Source: JADKFD01 sp050250665 (GTDB lineage Bacteria > Pseudomonadota > Gammaproteobacteria > Xanthomonadales > SZUA-5). Taken from it: a stretch of DNA of 64,000 nt. Shown in pieces: positions 1-8,793 of the stretch; position 1 is the stretch's first letter, and each line of letters begins with the position of its first letter. A program made the position numbers and the translations under genes. Location of the stretch: positions 1 through 64,000 of the forward strand of contig JBFWOF010000012.1 of NCBI GenBank assembly GCA_050250665.1. The letters run 5' to 3'. The notes under the pieces were generated by a model that was not told where the DNA came from, ran no database searches, and saw nothing but the letters and a program-made list of their open reading frames with translations.

Positions 1-617
1 CCGGAAAGACCCAAAACCGACACCCCATCGTGACCGATGCCGTTAGAATCCAAGCAACGCACAACCGTCAGTAGAAACCGGTCACGTTGAACCGAAACGA
101 CCGGTCACGATGAGCGAAATGCGCACCAGGCCATGAACGTGGCATACGACCACCCCTGTGCCCGGCAACACGAGCGCGCACTCAGCCGACTGCGCGCCGC
201 CGCGGTGATGCGCATGAACCAGACCACAGAACCGAGGGAAGAACGAGCCACCAGGCAAGACCAGACGCGAACATCGTCTCAGACTCGCCGAGGATCAAAG
301 CCAGCGGAAGAATGGGGGGTGTCGGACGGTTACATAGCAACGACACCGTCTTGCTGCCACCACGCACTTCCGAGGTCGGAGGAAGAAGCGGCAAATGTAC
401 CGTGAACACAGATGATGACATCCTTCATTAGACCGCCCCGATCAATTCAATTCACTTTAGCCCGAGTAGGATGCGCTGCGGCACGAACCGCATCTGTCGT
501 GATGCGATTCCCCTACCGCGATTGATGCGGTTCGCTACGCTCACCGACATCCTACGCCCTGCGACATGTTCGATTTCGCGACGGCATTTATGTCTGCTTG
601 CGCCGAAATCAATCACG
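1..617. other. Non-coding stretch with a diverged inverted repeat
   Basis: I see no convincing gene here. Short open frames on both strands around 133-421 have low-complexity, Arg/Pro/Ser-rich products and no ribosome-binding site. Around 466-562 a loose inverted repeat is visible: a 'GTAGGATGCG...GAACCGCATC' arm is mirrored by 'GATGCGGTTCG...CATCCTACG'. Half of the same motif recurs at about 2018-2060, so it looks like a dispersed palindromic element rather than a gene. Confidence 0.5.
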
Positions 618-677
618 TTACCCCCTGCTCCCCTTCCTCGTCATCTCCGCCATATCCCGCAACCGCACCATCAGTGC
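618..677 (-). pseudogene. C-terminal gene fragment, paralogous to the 1134-1541 gene
   Basis: Read on the minus strand, this segment encodes LMVRLRDMAEM followed shortly by a TAA stop. It matches LMVQLRDVAEM at the end of the exported protein encoded at 1134-1541, and the core of about 38 bases is nearly identical. No upstream part of the gene is present, because the four-helix membrane protein gene ends at 706. It is probably a relic of a partial duplication. Confidence 0.4.
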
Positions 678-705
678 GCGCAGAATTCGGTGAGGTTCCG
701 GCTCG

Positions 706-1077
706 TCAAATGCCCCACACTTCCCTGAAGGCTGGGGGCAAAAAGAGCGCCGTCGCTACCAACGACACCAAGACGCAGGCCGCAATATGCGCGATGCCCA
801 AGAGCTTGATGGTCCGATCCTGGGAATGCAGTTGTTCGACAGCGCTACTGGCGTAGGCCCACATGAGAGCGACCAGAAGACCGACTGAATATGCACCAAG
901 AGCGCTGGTCGCCTGAGCGAAGCGGTCAAGGAACAGAATGACAGAGCCACTGAGCGCTGACGTGACTATGATCGTGAGGGCCTTTGTGAAAACAGTGAAA
1001 TCCTTGATGAATTTCAGCCCGTAGGTCGCCAAGGCACCTACGAATCCGCCTAGCGCAAACAGTCCAAGGTAATCCAT
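706..1077 (-). CDS. Small four-helix inner-membrane protein of unknown function
   Basis: A 123-residue hydrophobic protein with about four predicted membrane helices: residues 4-24, 32-52, 57-78 and 94-114. The loops are short, with one charged loop around residues 79-92 (EQLHSQDRTIK). The start is well supported by a GGGAGGA Shine-Dalgarno about 9 bases upstream of the ATG. I recognise no family. The size and topology resemble many small accessory membrane proteins, including holin-like ones, but no lysis genes are nearby. A paralogous gene fragment lies just downstream. Confidence 0.6.
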   Translation of the reverse strand: MDYLGLFALGGFVGALATYGLKFIKDFTVFTKALTIIVTSALSGSVILFLDRFAQATSALGAYSVGLLVALMWAYASSAVEQLHSQDRTIKLLGIAHIAACVLVSLVATALFLPPAFREVWGI

Positions 1078-1133
1078 ATTGAAAAATCCTCCCGTGAACG
1101 AGTACGTACAGAGTCAATAGTTGGTTGCCAGAT

Positions 1134-1541
1134 TCACCTCTCCCACCCCTGCTCCCGCAACTGCCTCTTCATCTCCGCCACATCCCGCAACTGCACCATC
1201 AACGTGCCGTTGGTGGTGGTGCCATTGAGGCCCATGTAGCTGTAGTGGCCGTTGTCCTTGAACAGGACGGTCTTCTTGCCGTCGCGAATCATGGGCACGA
1301 GTTGGATCTTTCGGATCTTGCCGTTGGACATGGTCACTTCGCGCTCGTACATGCCAGTGAAGCGTTCGCCGAACACGACGTTCTGCTGGATCTCGTCGAT
1401 GGAGACCATGAATTCCTTCTGCGCGATGTCTGGCGGGCTGTCTTCGGTGTTGGCGACGGCCTTGGGCAGGTTGGCGACGAGCAGGCCGGCGGCGAAGCCG
1501 GTGGCGATCAGCAGGGTGGCCTTGAGGGTGCTGGGGTTCAT
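1134..1541 (-). CDS. Exported or membrane-anchored protein of unknown function
   Basis: A 135-residue protein. The N-terminus MNPSTLKATLLIATGFAAG is a short charged/hydrophobic signal segment, probably cleaved or anchored near residue 25-30, followed by a soluble domain with a beta-rich look (GKIRKIQLVPMIRDGKKTVLF). The start was placed at 1541, not at the longer frame, because the hydrophobic segment begins there and a GGAG lies upstream; the 22 residues before it are Arg-rich and look non-coding. Its upstream region (1547 onward) is homologous to the region upstream of the 4055-5050 gene, so the two may share a promoter-type block. Confidence 0.65.
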   Translation of the reverse strand: MNPSTLKATLLIATGFAAGLLVANLPKAVANTEDSPPDIAQKEFMVSIDEIQQNVVFGERFTGMYEREVTMSNGKIRKIQLVPMIRDGKKTVLFKDNGHYSYMGLNGTTTNGTLMVQLRDVAEMKRQLREQGWER

Positions 1542-1546
1542 GGCAG

Positions 1547-2020
1547 GGCTCCGGTGTGGGCAGGGATTGGACCGGTTTGACCTATGCGCCTGGCGTTTGG
1601 GCTGCACGCATTGGGGCTAATGAAGACAGGTGTCGCCAGCGCGCGGAAGGTCTCAGCCGGTGGCGGCTTTGTCGCTTTGAATTACCTGGGTGTCGGATCG
1701 TATCTACCCTTGTAGGCTTTGCCGCACGCTGAGACAAGAGCGGCCGCGCGGCGCGCGGGCCTCCGGGGTGGGGTGTCGCTCCGTTGGTGCGAAGAGCAAG
1801 AGCGCCGAGTGCAACTCGGCGATCCCGGGGCGTGGCTTGTGGAGGGCGCCGCGCTTGCGGCGCTGCTTTTGAGCCTTGCGGCGGATTGAAGTGAGGGCGG
1901 CCGCGCGGGCGCGCGGGCCTCCGGTTTGGGTTTGTCACTTTGCGTGTGCGTAGAGCGCCAGCGCCGAGCGCGACTTGGTGATCTTGTAGCCGGGGCGCTG
2001 CGGTCAGCGTTCAGCCCGCG
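1547..2020. repeat. Left copy of duplicated block with palindromic unit
   Basis: Bases 1547-1735 align closely with 5103-5288. They share the 'gggctccggtgtggg' beginning, the 'ggaaggtctcag' core and the 'ctttgccgcacgctga' end. About 1.2 copies of the 155-160 bp palindromic unit follow (1739-1915), then a shared tail ending near 'ggtcagcgttcagc'. The unit contains GCCGAGTGCAACTCGGC, a perfect hairpin. The right copy at 5103-6200 has about five units. Nothing in 1542-2109 looks coding. Confidence 0.8.
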
Positions 2021-2109
2021 AAGGATGCGGTGAGGCACGAACCGCATCTGTCGTGATTCGACGCCCGCTGCTGCTGCCAATACTCCCAGCGATGCATGCT
2101 CATATTTCA

Positions 2110-3777
2110 TTACGGATTATCAAACTCCTCCCATTGAGCAGAGAGCATCTGATCCCGCGCCTCTTCCGAATCCCGAATTTTCCTCAATCCCGCCAGAACA
2201 TTCTCATAGCGAATCAACATCCCTTTAAGCTTATCCTGAAACTCTTTTGGCCCCCAGTCCTTGCTGAAGTCGAAGGTGAACTCTCTTGAGGAGCTGAACT
2301 TCTTGAGGGTATCAAGCATCTGCACATCTCGCACGGTGAAAAAGTGCGATGAATTGCTCCTCACCTCAATCCCAGCCTCTCCCTTGAAGAGTTCAAGAAT
2401 TTCATGCCCATATCGCTTCCTCGGTATATCCTGCAAAATGCCATGAAGCCAATCCCTACGGCCTTCAACAAATACAATTGCATAACCAGACACGAACCCC
2501 ACACGGTCCATATCGCACAGAAAATCAAGGAACTCCCCGTAGGCCTTGTATCGGTCCGGACTCGTCGCGAGCCGATTCAAGGTTTCTTCAACACGCCGGG
2601 AATGCGCGCTCGAAACCGCATATCTCGCAGCGTAATATTGACAGATCGAACTATTAGCGAATGAATACAGATGATTCTCTTCCCTGACGAGGCCGGTATT
2701 CATCAATACCTCGCGCTTGAATACATCCACCTTGGTTCTAAGTCGCTCTGGCAATGCCAGTAGCGCGGCCCGATCGGCCCTTTCAGCCGTGAACTGGGGC
2801 TGGCCGCACAAGCCAAAGCAAAAGGCACAGAACACCTCCCTAGCTTCAGTTGGACTCATATTGAGGCGACGGAACTCACTATCACCCTTGATTTCGTCAT
2901 GCAACTTGTAGAGAACATCGAAAATATCATCGTAGAATCGGTTTGGCGTTTCCGGCACCCACAATCCGAATCTCGCGCGCGCGGCCAAGAGCGTGACCAG
3001 AAGCGGCGTTTCCAGAATCGAAGCAAGCATGGGCCGTGCCTCTAGCCCGGACTTTATGACCAGCGCCTGCTGCCTTCCGACCAACCGCTCCAACAATGAC
3101 TCAACTTTTGCGGTGCTATAAGGCAGCAACTGGATTCGACTAAAGCCAATTTCAAAGGCACCACTAAGATCTCGACCTGCTATCAGGAATCGCGGAGCCT
3201 TCATCTGAGCAACCAAGGTACGAATCTGCGCAATAAAGACTCGGCGCTTGTCCGCGGTTACCTCGTCAGTGCCATCGAAGAAGAACGAAACCCGTGCATC
3301 ATTGAGAAGATCAGGAATGCGATGGACCTGCACCCGCGGCCCTAGGTTTCGTTGAATGAACTCAGAGACCGCATTTACAATGCTCTGACCAGTGACAATT
3401 CGACGAAATTCCAGGAAGATGGGCAGGCAGCCTTTCTCCGCCTCAGAGACCGCCAGATACCGCATCAACGTAGTCTTTCCGTAACCAATATTACCTACAA
3501 TGCACGACAGTCTTGAAATCTGATCGACCGACATCAACGTAGCCGTTCGTCCATCCCCCGTTCTCGCATCGGGGGGTACAAAGATCTTCTTTATGAAAGA
3601 ATCGACATTCGGATCGAATACCGACCTGAATACATTGAGTCTCTCCAGGCTTCTTGAGAATTTCCTTGGCTCGATCAAGGCCTTCCCGAAGCGGTGCTCC
3701 TGAATATGATTGGAAAACCAATCCCAAAGCTTTCCTATGCCCCTGGACAGATCAACACCAAGATCTGCGTCAACCAT
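2110..3777 (-). CDS. NACHT/STAND-type NTPase
   Basis: A 555-residue protein with a P-loop NTPase of the NACHT type. Walker A (GNIGYGKTT) lies near residues 94-103 and Walker B (FFFDGTDEV) near 162-171. A sensor-like RFLIAGR strand follows. Further on, YSFANSSICQYYAARY resembles the winged-helix/'F..EYFAA' segment seen after NACHT domains. No recognisable effector lies at either end; the C-terminal ~150 residues are of unknown type. The start at 3777 was chosen for an AAGGCG about 8 bases upstream; the longer frame adds an Arg-rich stretch. Base composition is clearly lower in GC than its surroundings (27 of 60 in 2161-2220), which suggests acquisition. It lies 277 bases downstream of a membrane-protein gene on the same strand. 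NACHT proteins in bacteria often act in phage defence; that role here is inference. Confidence 0.8.
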   Translation of the reverse strand: MVDADLGVDLSRGIGKLWDWFSNHIQEHRFGKALIEPRKFSRSLERLNVFRSVFDPNVDSFIKKIFVPPDARTGDGRTATLMSVDQISRLSCIVGNIGYGKTTLMRYLAVSEAEKGCLPIFLEFRRIVTGQSIVNAVSEFIQRNLGPRVQVHRIPDLLNDARVSFFFDGTDEVTADKRRVFIAQIRTLVAQMKAPRFLIAGRDLSGAFEIGFSRIQLLPYSTAKVESLLERLVGRQQALVIKSGLEARPMLASILETPLLVTLLAARARFGLWVPETPNRFYDDIFDVLYKLHDEIKGDSEFRRLNMSPTEAREVFCAFCFGLCGQPQFTAERADRAALLALPERLRTKVDVFKREVLMNTGLVREENHLYSFANSSICQYYAARYAVSSAHSRRVEETLNRLATSPDRYKAYGEFLDFLCDMDRVGFVSGYAIVFVEGRRDWLHGILQDIPRKRYGHEILELFKGEAGIEVRSNSSHFFTVRDVQMLDTLKKFSSSREFTFDFSKDWGPKEFQDKLKGMLIRYENVLAGLRKIRDSEEARDQMLSAQWEEFDNP

Positions 3778-4054
3778 GATGCACGCCTTTGGCCGCGTCT
3801 CCGCCGGCCGAGTTATCCGCCGATGCCTGAACGAATCCAACCATAGCAAGCGCAAATCGCTGGCCGTTACCGACAAAGCGAAGAACGCAGGAACTCTGAG
3901 TTTCCAGACAAGAAGTACAATGGCCGCTTTGCAAGGCTGACGCGGTAAATCGCGCTCGGCGCCTCAAAACCGCTATTATGTCGCCAACTTTCATCGAGGC
4001 AGTATTTCCAGTTACTGACAATTTTTCAAAACTCAATCATGACGCCTCGCAGGG

Positions 4055-5050
4055 CTAGCGTTCCCGGAGTATGTCCCAGCCTGAGTCGTATGCGTCCTGC
4101 ATCATCTGGACGGTTCCTGACTGGTACCCATATGCCGATAGCGTCAAGCGCGTCACCACGATGGCCAGAACCCCATTGACCACGAGCCGCCAGTAATAGC
4201 TCTCAAATGGTAGCATGGCGATCAAGTCTTCCCGCGTGTGGCGGAATACAGAGTAGGTGTAGAGGGAACAGATATCCGACACGAAAGCTGCGTAAACGGT
4301 CAACGAGGGCAACATGAACATGACCAGCACGAAGGCCTTGCCGGATGCGTCATTCGGCATCTTTGGAATGCGCCGTGGAACCAGGTTGCCCAGGGCGCGC
4401 GCCAAATCGCCCCAACTTCGCCTGGTCAAGGAGGACAACAGAATTCGACGAAGTCTGATTCTTCCGCGATCCAGCTGACGGTCCCTTTTGCGACTCAAGA
4501 TCGCGGCCTCGGCATCCTGCTCCCGCAGGGGTTCGCCTTTTGCGTTCCCGTATTTGCGACTCTCGCCACCCGGATTGACGTTTACAAACAACTGATGTCC
4601 CATGATTCCGAAATATACGTATGACTTGCAGGTGGTGAGTTTGGTCGACACTTCCGTGAGCAAATCCTCGATAAGGTAGTTCTCTCTCTTGAGTGCGTAA
4701 AGCTTCCAAGTGACCAGTATGAGCAAGGCTACGCCGCCAATGATTCCCAGATCGGTCACGGACGCCTTGACGCTGATGATCGGGATATTGAAATAGATGC
4801 TCTCCACCCACTGAGTGGCAAGCGTCTCTGCGAGCAGCGGATTGGCTCCCCTGCTCTTCAACCGGATCTGATCCTGCGCAACCATGACTCGAAGCCAGGA
4901 AAGGTTGAAGTTCCAGAGGACCACCAACTGAACCATGCAGGTGATGGTCGTAGAGGCAAAGATCCACCGCGCGCTATTGGCTGCTTCGCCAACGCCGTTG
5001 ATGCGCATTTTGACGTAGTCAAGTTCCTGGCTTGGCAACAGAAAATTCAT
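4055..5050 (-). CDS. Four-helix membrane protein paired with the NACHT NTPase
   Basis: A 331-residue protein of unknown family. Likely membrane helices are at about residues 28-50, 103-123, 242-266 and 288-310. Between the second and third helices lies a long cytoplasmic-type loop rich in Arg/Lys (SRKRDRQLDRGRIRLRR). The ATG at 5050 follows an AAGGGCCC stretch. It sits upstream of the NACHT gene on the same strand and shares its reduced GC. The two genes together fill the interval between the two duplicated repeat blocks. A membrane effector or partner of the NTPase is a reasonable guess but unsupported by homology I can name. Confidence 0.65.
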   Translation of the reverse strand: MNFLLPSQELDYVKMRINGVGEAANSARWIFASTTITCMVQLVVLWNFNLSWLRVMVAQDQIRLKSRGANPLLAETLATQWVESIYFNIPIISVKASVTDLGIIGGVALLILVTWKLYALKRENYLIEDLLTEVSTKLTTCKSYVYFGIMGHQLFVNVNPGGESRKYGNAKGEPLREQDAEAAILSRKRDRQLDRGRIRLRRILLSSLTRRSWGDLARALGNLVPRRIPKMPNDASGKAFVLVMFMLPSLTVYAAFVSDICSLYTYSVFRHTREDLIAMLPFESYYWRLVVNGVLAIVVTRLTLSAYGYQSGTVQMMQDAYDSGWDILRER

Positions 5051-5102
5051 GGGCCCTTGCTTCCCTGCTCCGAATTGAGTTGAAACGCGCTGGCAAGTCT
5101 AC

Positions 5103-6200
5103 GGGCTCCGGTGTGGGAGGGGATTGAACCGGTTTGACGCTAGGCGCCTGGCTTTTGGGCTGCAGGTATGGGGCATCGAGCAAAGGTGTCACTAGCGCGC
5201 GGAAGGTCTCAGCTGGCGGTGGTTTTGTCGCTTTGAATTACTTGGGTATCGGATCGTATCTGCCCTTGCAGGCTTTGCCGCACGCTGAAACAAGAGCGGC
5301 CGCGCAGGCGCGCGGCCCTCCAGGGTGGGGTGTCGCTTTGTTCGTGGGATCGGAAAGAGCGCCGAGTGCAACTCGGCGATCCCAGCGGCGTGGCTTGTGG
5401 AGGGCGCCGCGCCTGCGGCGCCGCTCTGGGCTTGGCGGCGGATTGAAGTGAGAGCGGCCGCGCAGGCGCGCGGCCCTCCGCGTGCGAGGTGTCGCTCTGT
5501 TCGTGGGCACTGCAACAGCGCCGAGTGCAACTCGGCGATCCCAGCGGCGTGGCTTATGGAGGGCGCCGCGCCTGCGGCGCCGCTTTTGGGCTTTGCGGTG
5601 GATTGAAGCAAGAGCGGCCGCGCAGGCGCGCGGCCCTCCGGGGGTGTCGCTTTGTTCGTGGGAACGGCAAGAGCGCCGAGTGCAACTCGGCGATCCCGGC
5701 GGTGTGGCTGATGGAGGGCGCCGCGCCTGCGGCGCCGCTTTTGGGCCTTGCGGCGGATTGAAGGGAGAGCGGCCGCGCAGGCGCGCGGCCCTCCGGGGGT
5801 GTCGCTTTGTTCGTGCGAACGGCAAGAGCGCCGAGTGCAACTCGGCGATCCCGGCAGCGTGCCGGATGGAGGGCGCCGCGCCTGCGGCGCCGCTTTTGGG
5901 CTTGGCGGCGGATTGAAACAAAAGCGGCCGCGCAGGCGCGCGGCCCTCTGGGGGTGTCGCTTTGTTCGTGGGAACGGCAAGAGCGCCGAGTGCAACTCGG
6001 CGATCCCGGCAGCGTGCCGGATGGAGGGCGCCGCGCCTGCGGCGCCGCTCTGGGGCTTGGCGGCGGATTGACGCCAGAGCGGCCGCGCAGGCGCGCGGCC
6101 CTCCGGTCAGGGTTTGTCGCTTTGCGTGTGCGTAAAGCGACAGCGCTGAGCGCGACTCGGTGATCTTGTGGCCGGGGCGCTGAGGTCAGCGTTCAGCTGC
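5103..6200. repeat. Right copy of duplicated block with five palindromic tandem units
   Basis: 5103-5288 repeats 1547-1735. Units follow with the motif GAGCGGCCGCGCAGGCGCGC starting at 5294, 5452, 5612, 5767, 5922 (aagcgg variant) and 6077, giving a spacing of 155-160 bp and five full units plus a partial one. Each unit holds three hairpins: GGCCGCGC/GCGCGGCC, GCCGAGT-GCA-ACTCGGC and GGCGCCGC-gcct-GCGGCGCC. The last 100 bases match the tail of the left copy. There are no unique spacers, so this is not CRISPR. Open frames across the array in all phases are artefacts of GC-rich repetition. Confidence 0.9.
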
Positions 6201-6212
6201 AACGACGCCAAC

Positions 6213-7172
6213 TCACTTTCGCCGCAACGCCAGTCCCGACAGCGCCAACAGGGCAAGTGCGAGGCTCGCCAGGCCGGTCGGACCCAGCGCAGGTGCAGGA
6301 GCGATCACGGCTGGCTGCTGGATGACCGACGGAATGTCGCCGAAGGAGGTTGCTGCCTGAACCGTGGCGCTGCCGCCGGCGGGCACGGTGAGGTCCCACT
6401 GCAATGCTGCGCCGTTGTCGATGCAACTACCCGGATTGACGCTGTTGTTGAGTGCGCCGGTATTGATCTGGTTCCAGATGCTGCTGAAGCTGTCGGCACT
6501 GAAGGCCGAGGGCGCCTGGCTGCCCGTGGAAATGTGCAGAATGGTGTAGACCGGCGTGACGCCGGCGCAGGTCTGGCCACCGGGTGCCCCCGACATCGGC
6601 TCGCGGAAGGGAACGCCGGAATCGCTATTGGCCAGATACAGATCGCTGCCCAGAAACACGCGAGTCGACACCGAAGCGCCTCCGGTATTGCGCAACGTGA
6701 ACAGCTGTCGGAAGAAATTCTCGCCGTTGACGTAGGTCACCACCTGGGTGGCAATGAGTCCACCTGCGGTAGTGCCGGTGACAGTGACCGAATACGGTGA
6801 GGCCGCGGTGCCAGCGCCGGTGACCGCACTGACGCTGCGCGCGCTGAAGGGCGTGTAGGTGCCCAGACCGGACGTCGCGGTGCCCCCGGCATGATCGCTG
6901 AAGGCAGGGGCTGTCAGCGTTCCATTGGCGCGAACAAACCAGCCCATGTCGGCAAGGTTGGCATCGCTCGGATAGAACTGACCGGCGCCAGGAGCAAGGA
7001 CGGAATAGACCTGGAAAGCGTGGTCATCGCCGACATTGATCGTCAGCGGATTGCCCATGATATTGGTCTGATTGATAGTTCCGCGGCTGGCCGAGGGGAT
7101 GCCCTTGGCACCCAGCCCGGTGGCGCCCAGCAGTCCGATGGCCAGTGCTGCGATGCAGTAACTCTTGTTCAT
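6213..7172 (-). CDS. Exported protein with IPTL/PEP-CTERM-like C-terminal tail
   Basis: A 319-residue protein with a clear signal peptide (about residues 1-22, IAALAIGLLGATGLGAKG) and a beta-rich, Gly/Thr/Ser-rich body. The C-terminus has the tripartite form of a bacterial sorting signal: a Pro/Gly motif (PALGPTG), a hydrophobic helix (LASLALALLALSGLAL) and a terminal RRK. This resembles IPTL-CTERM and related exosortase-type tails, although the leading motif is not the canonical IPTL. The protein is probably exported and processed or held at the envelope. The gene starts after an AGGAC Shine-Dalgarno and appears monocistronic. The function of the body is unknown. Confidence 0.7.
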   Translation of the reverse strand: MNKSYCIAALAIGLLGATGLGAKGIPSASRGTINQTNIMGNPLTINVGDDHAFQVYSVLAPGAGQFYPSDANLADMGWFVRANGTLTAPAFSDHAGGTATSGLGTYTPFSARSVSAVTGAGTAASPYSVTVTGTTAGGLIATQVVTYVNGENFFRQLFTLRNTGGASVSTRVFLGSDLYLANSDSGVPFREPMSGAPGGQTCAGVTPVYTILHISTGSQAPSAFSADSFSSIWNQINTGALNNSVNPGSCIDNGAALQWDLTVPAGGSATVQAATSFGDIPSVIQQPAVIAPAPALGPTGLASLALALLALSGLALRRK

Positions 7173-7317
7173 TGGATGGAAGTCCTGACCGCTGTAGGGG
7201 GCATCACGCGTCGGTCGACAAGGACCGATGCGCGTCTGACGGCGTAGGCTAGTGAATGCACCGGCCGTGACGCAAGAAGTTTTACAATTCGACTATAGCG
7301 CTTCCTGCGGTTCTCTT

Positions 7318-7440
7318 AGGGCCTTGCGGCGCACAGAAGCGAAAGCGGCCGAGCAGGCGCTCGGCCCTCCGGGGCGGGATTTAGCTCGGTTCCTGGCAAC
7401 GGCAACAGCGCCGAGTGCGACTCGGCAGCTTCCTGCAGCA
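7318..7440. repeat. Solitary diverged copy of the palindromic unit
   Basis: Contains 'GCGGCCGAGCAGGCGCTCGGCC' in diverged form and 'GCGCCGAGTGCGACTCGGC', in the same order as the 5294-6105 units. It is a single degenerate copy in the 459-base gap between the exported protein and the peroxiredoxin gene. The rest of the gap (7440-7631) is comparatively AT-rich from about 7500 (for example ATATATCGGATATTACTCATATC) and probably holds the peroxiredoxin promoter; I cannot assign exact boxes. Confidence 0.65.
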
Positions 7441-7631
7441 TGGCTGCGCATTCGAACAACGATCCAGCAAAGTCTGCCTGCCCCGATCGCAATAGCGACG
7501 ATCAATCGCAACGATCGATACAAATCGCTGTCATATATCGGATATTACTCATATCTTATGTACATAGTTCGCCAAGGGATGCCCGGCTTGCCGACGCACC
7601 CGTCCCCTTCCCAACACCCAAGGAGTTCGAC

Positions 7632-8279
7632 ATGTCCGAGACCACCCAACCCAGTGTTTTGCCCGGCCTCAACCGACCCGCGCCAGACTTCAACGCCAAG
7701 ACCACGCATGGCCAGAAATCGCTCGCTGACTATCGTGGCAAGTGGTTGATCCTGTTCTCGCATCCGGCCGATTTCACGCCGGTGTGCACCACTGAATTCA
7801 TGGCCTTCGCCAAGCGCGTGGATGAGTTCGCCAAGCGTGATTGCGAGTTGCTGGGCCTGTCGATAGACAGCGTGCACTCGCACATCGCCTGGGTGCGCAA
7901 CATCGAGGACAAGTTCGGCGTGAAGATCACTTTCCCGATCATCGCCGATCTGTCGATGGAGGTGGCGCACGCCTACGGCATGGTGCAACCGGGCGCCAGT
8001 GACACTTCGGCGGTCCGAGCGACCTTCCTGATCGACCCCGCAGGGGTGTTGCGGGCGATGGTCTACTACCCGATGAGCAATGGTCGCTCGATTGACGAGT
8101 TCATCCGTCTGCTGGACGCGCTGCAGACCAGTGATGCGAACAAGGTGGCCACGCCGGAAAACTGGCACAGGGGCGAGCCGGTCATCGTGCCGCCGCCGGC
8201 CACAGTCGCTGAAGCCGAAGCTCGCAAGGGCGAGGGCTACGATTACACCGATTGGTATTTCAGCCGCAAGGTGATCTGA
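7632..8279 (+). CDS. 1-Cys peroxiredoxin (Prx6 family)
   Basis: A 215-residue cytosolic thiol peroxidase. The peroxidatic Cys52 sits in FTPVCTTEF, the PxxxT/SxxC context of peroxiredoxins. Downstream sequence (AFAKRVDEF, VHSHIAWVRNIEDKFG, FPIIADL) and the long C-terminal extension with GYDYTDWYFSRK fit the Prx6/AhpC-TSA subgroup. It would reduce hydrogen peroxide and organic peroxides using an external thiol donor. The start at 7632 is preceded by AAGGAG 7 bases upstream; a longer frame starting at 7440 runs through a repeat and is not used. It is monocistronic. A long leader suggests its own regulation, possibly redox-responsive, but no operator was identified. Confidence 0.93.
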   Translation: MSETTQPSVLPGLNRPAPDFNAKTTHGQKSLADYRGKWLILFSHPADFTPVCTTEFMAFAKRVDEFAKRDCELLGLSIDSVHSHIAWVRNIEDKFGVKITFPIIADLSMEVAHAYGMVQPGASDTSAVRATFLIDPAGVLRAMVYYPMSNGRSIDEFIRLLDALQTSDANKVATPENWHRGEPVIVPPPATVAEAEARKGEGYDYTDWYFSRKVI

Positions 8280-8470
8280 GCAACTCAAGGAGTTGGGTGA
8301 GAACCAGCGTCTGCCTTCGGTGAGAGCAGCTGATTGATGGGGCACGGTGGAGAGCGTAGCAACAAGGCAGTCCAGTTCACTTGAGCACGCAGGTCTGGAC
8401 GGTTTCGCTACGCTTTCCACAAAGCGGCATAAGTCATTGAATTAACTAGACTGGCGCAAAGCGGTTTTTT

Positions 8471-8554
8471 GTAGCCCGAAGTGCGCGCAGCGCTCTCCGG
8501 GCGGTGATGCGAAAGAGCCCCGGTGATCCGCTGCGCGGCACACCGGGCTACGCG
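8471..8554. repeat. REP-like palindromic element (GTAGCCCGAAGTGCGCGCAG family)
   Basis: The same element is found in inverted orientation at 17646-17728, with fragments at 33615-33655 and 59467-59507. Both ends carry complementary GTAGCCC/GGGCTAC arms. The remainder of 8280-8793 shows no coding evidence. Confidence 0.75.
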
Positions 8555-8793
8555 CCCCTGGCGGGTTCAGGGCCCGTGGGCAATGTCGGGCTGGCACAAC
8601 TGACCTGCAATGACGCCTTTGGGATGGGTTACAGCATTGGTTCTGGCCAGACGCCCCGCGCTTGTTAGCTGGCGCCAACGACGACCGGCGATTTCGTCTG
8701 GCGCGGGAGCTGGGTGCGGCAGAGCACGGTGGAACTGCGTCGGGAGGGAGCTAATGGCTGCTGTGGATTCCCTCTCTGACCAGGCCAACTTTC

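Noticed and set aside
3770..4036. An 88-codon minus-strand frame between the NACHT gene and its membrane partner
   Set aside because: It overlaps the NACHT start and has no ribosome-binding site; the product has no pattern. The 277-base gap is treated as non-coding.
5294..6105. Tandem array considered as CRISPR
   Set aside because: Units of 155-160 bp are repeated throughout, with no unique spacers and no cas genes in the window.
5192..6163. Long open frames (up to 267 codons) on both strands across the tandem repeats
   Set aside because: The frames exist because the GC-rich units lack stop codons. The products are Arg/Ala/Pro-rich and restate the same hairpins, with no ribosome-binding site.
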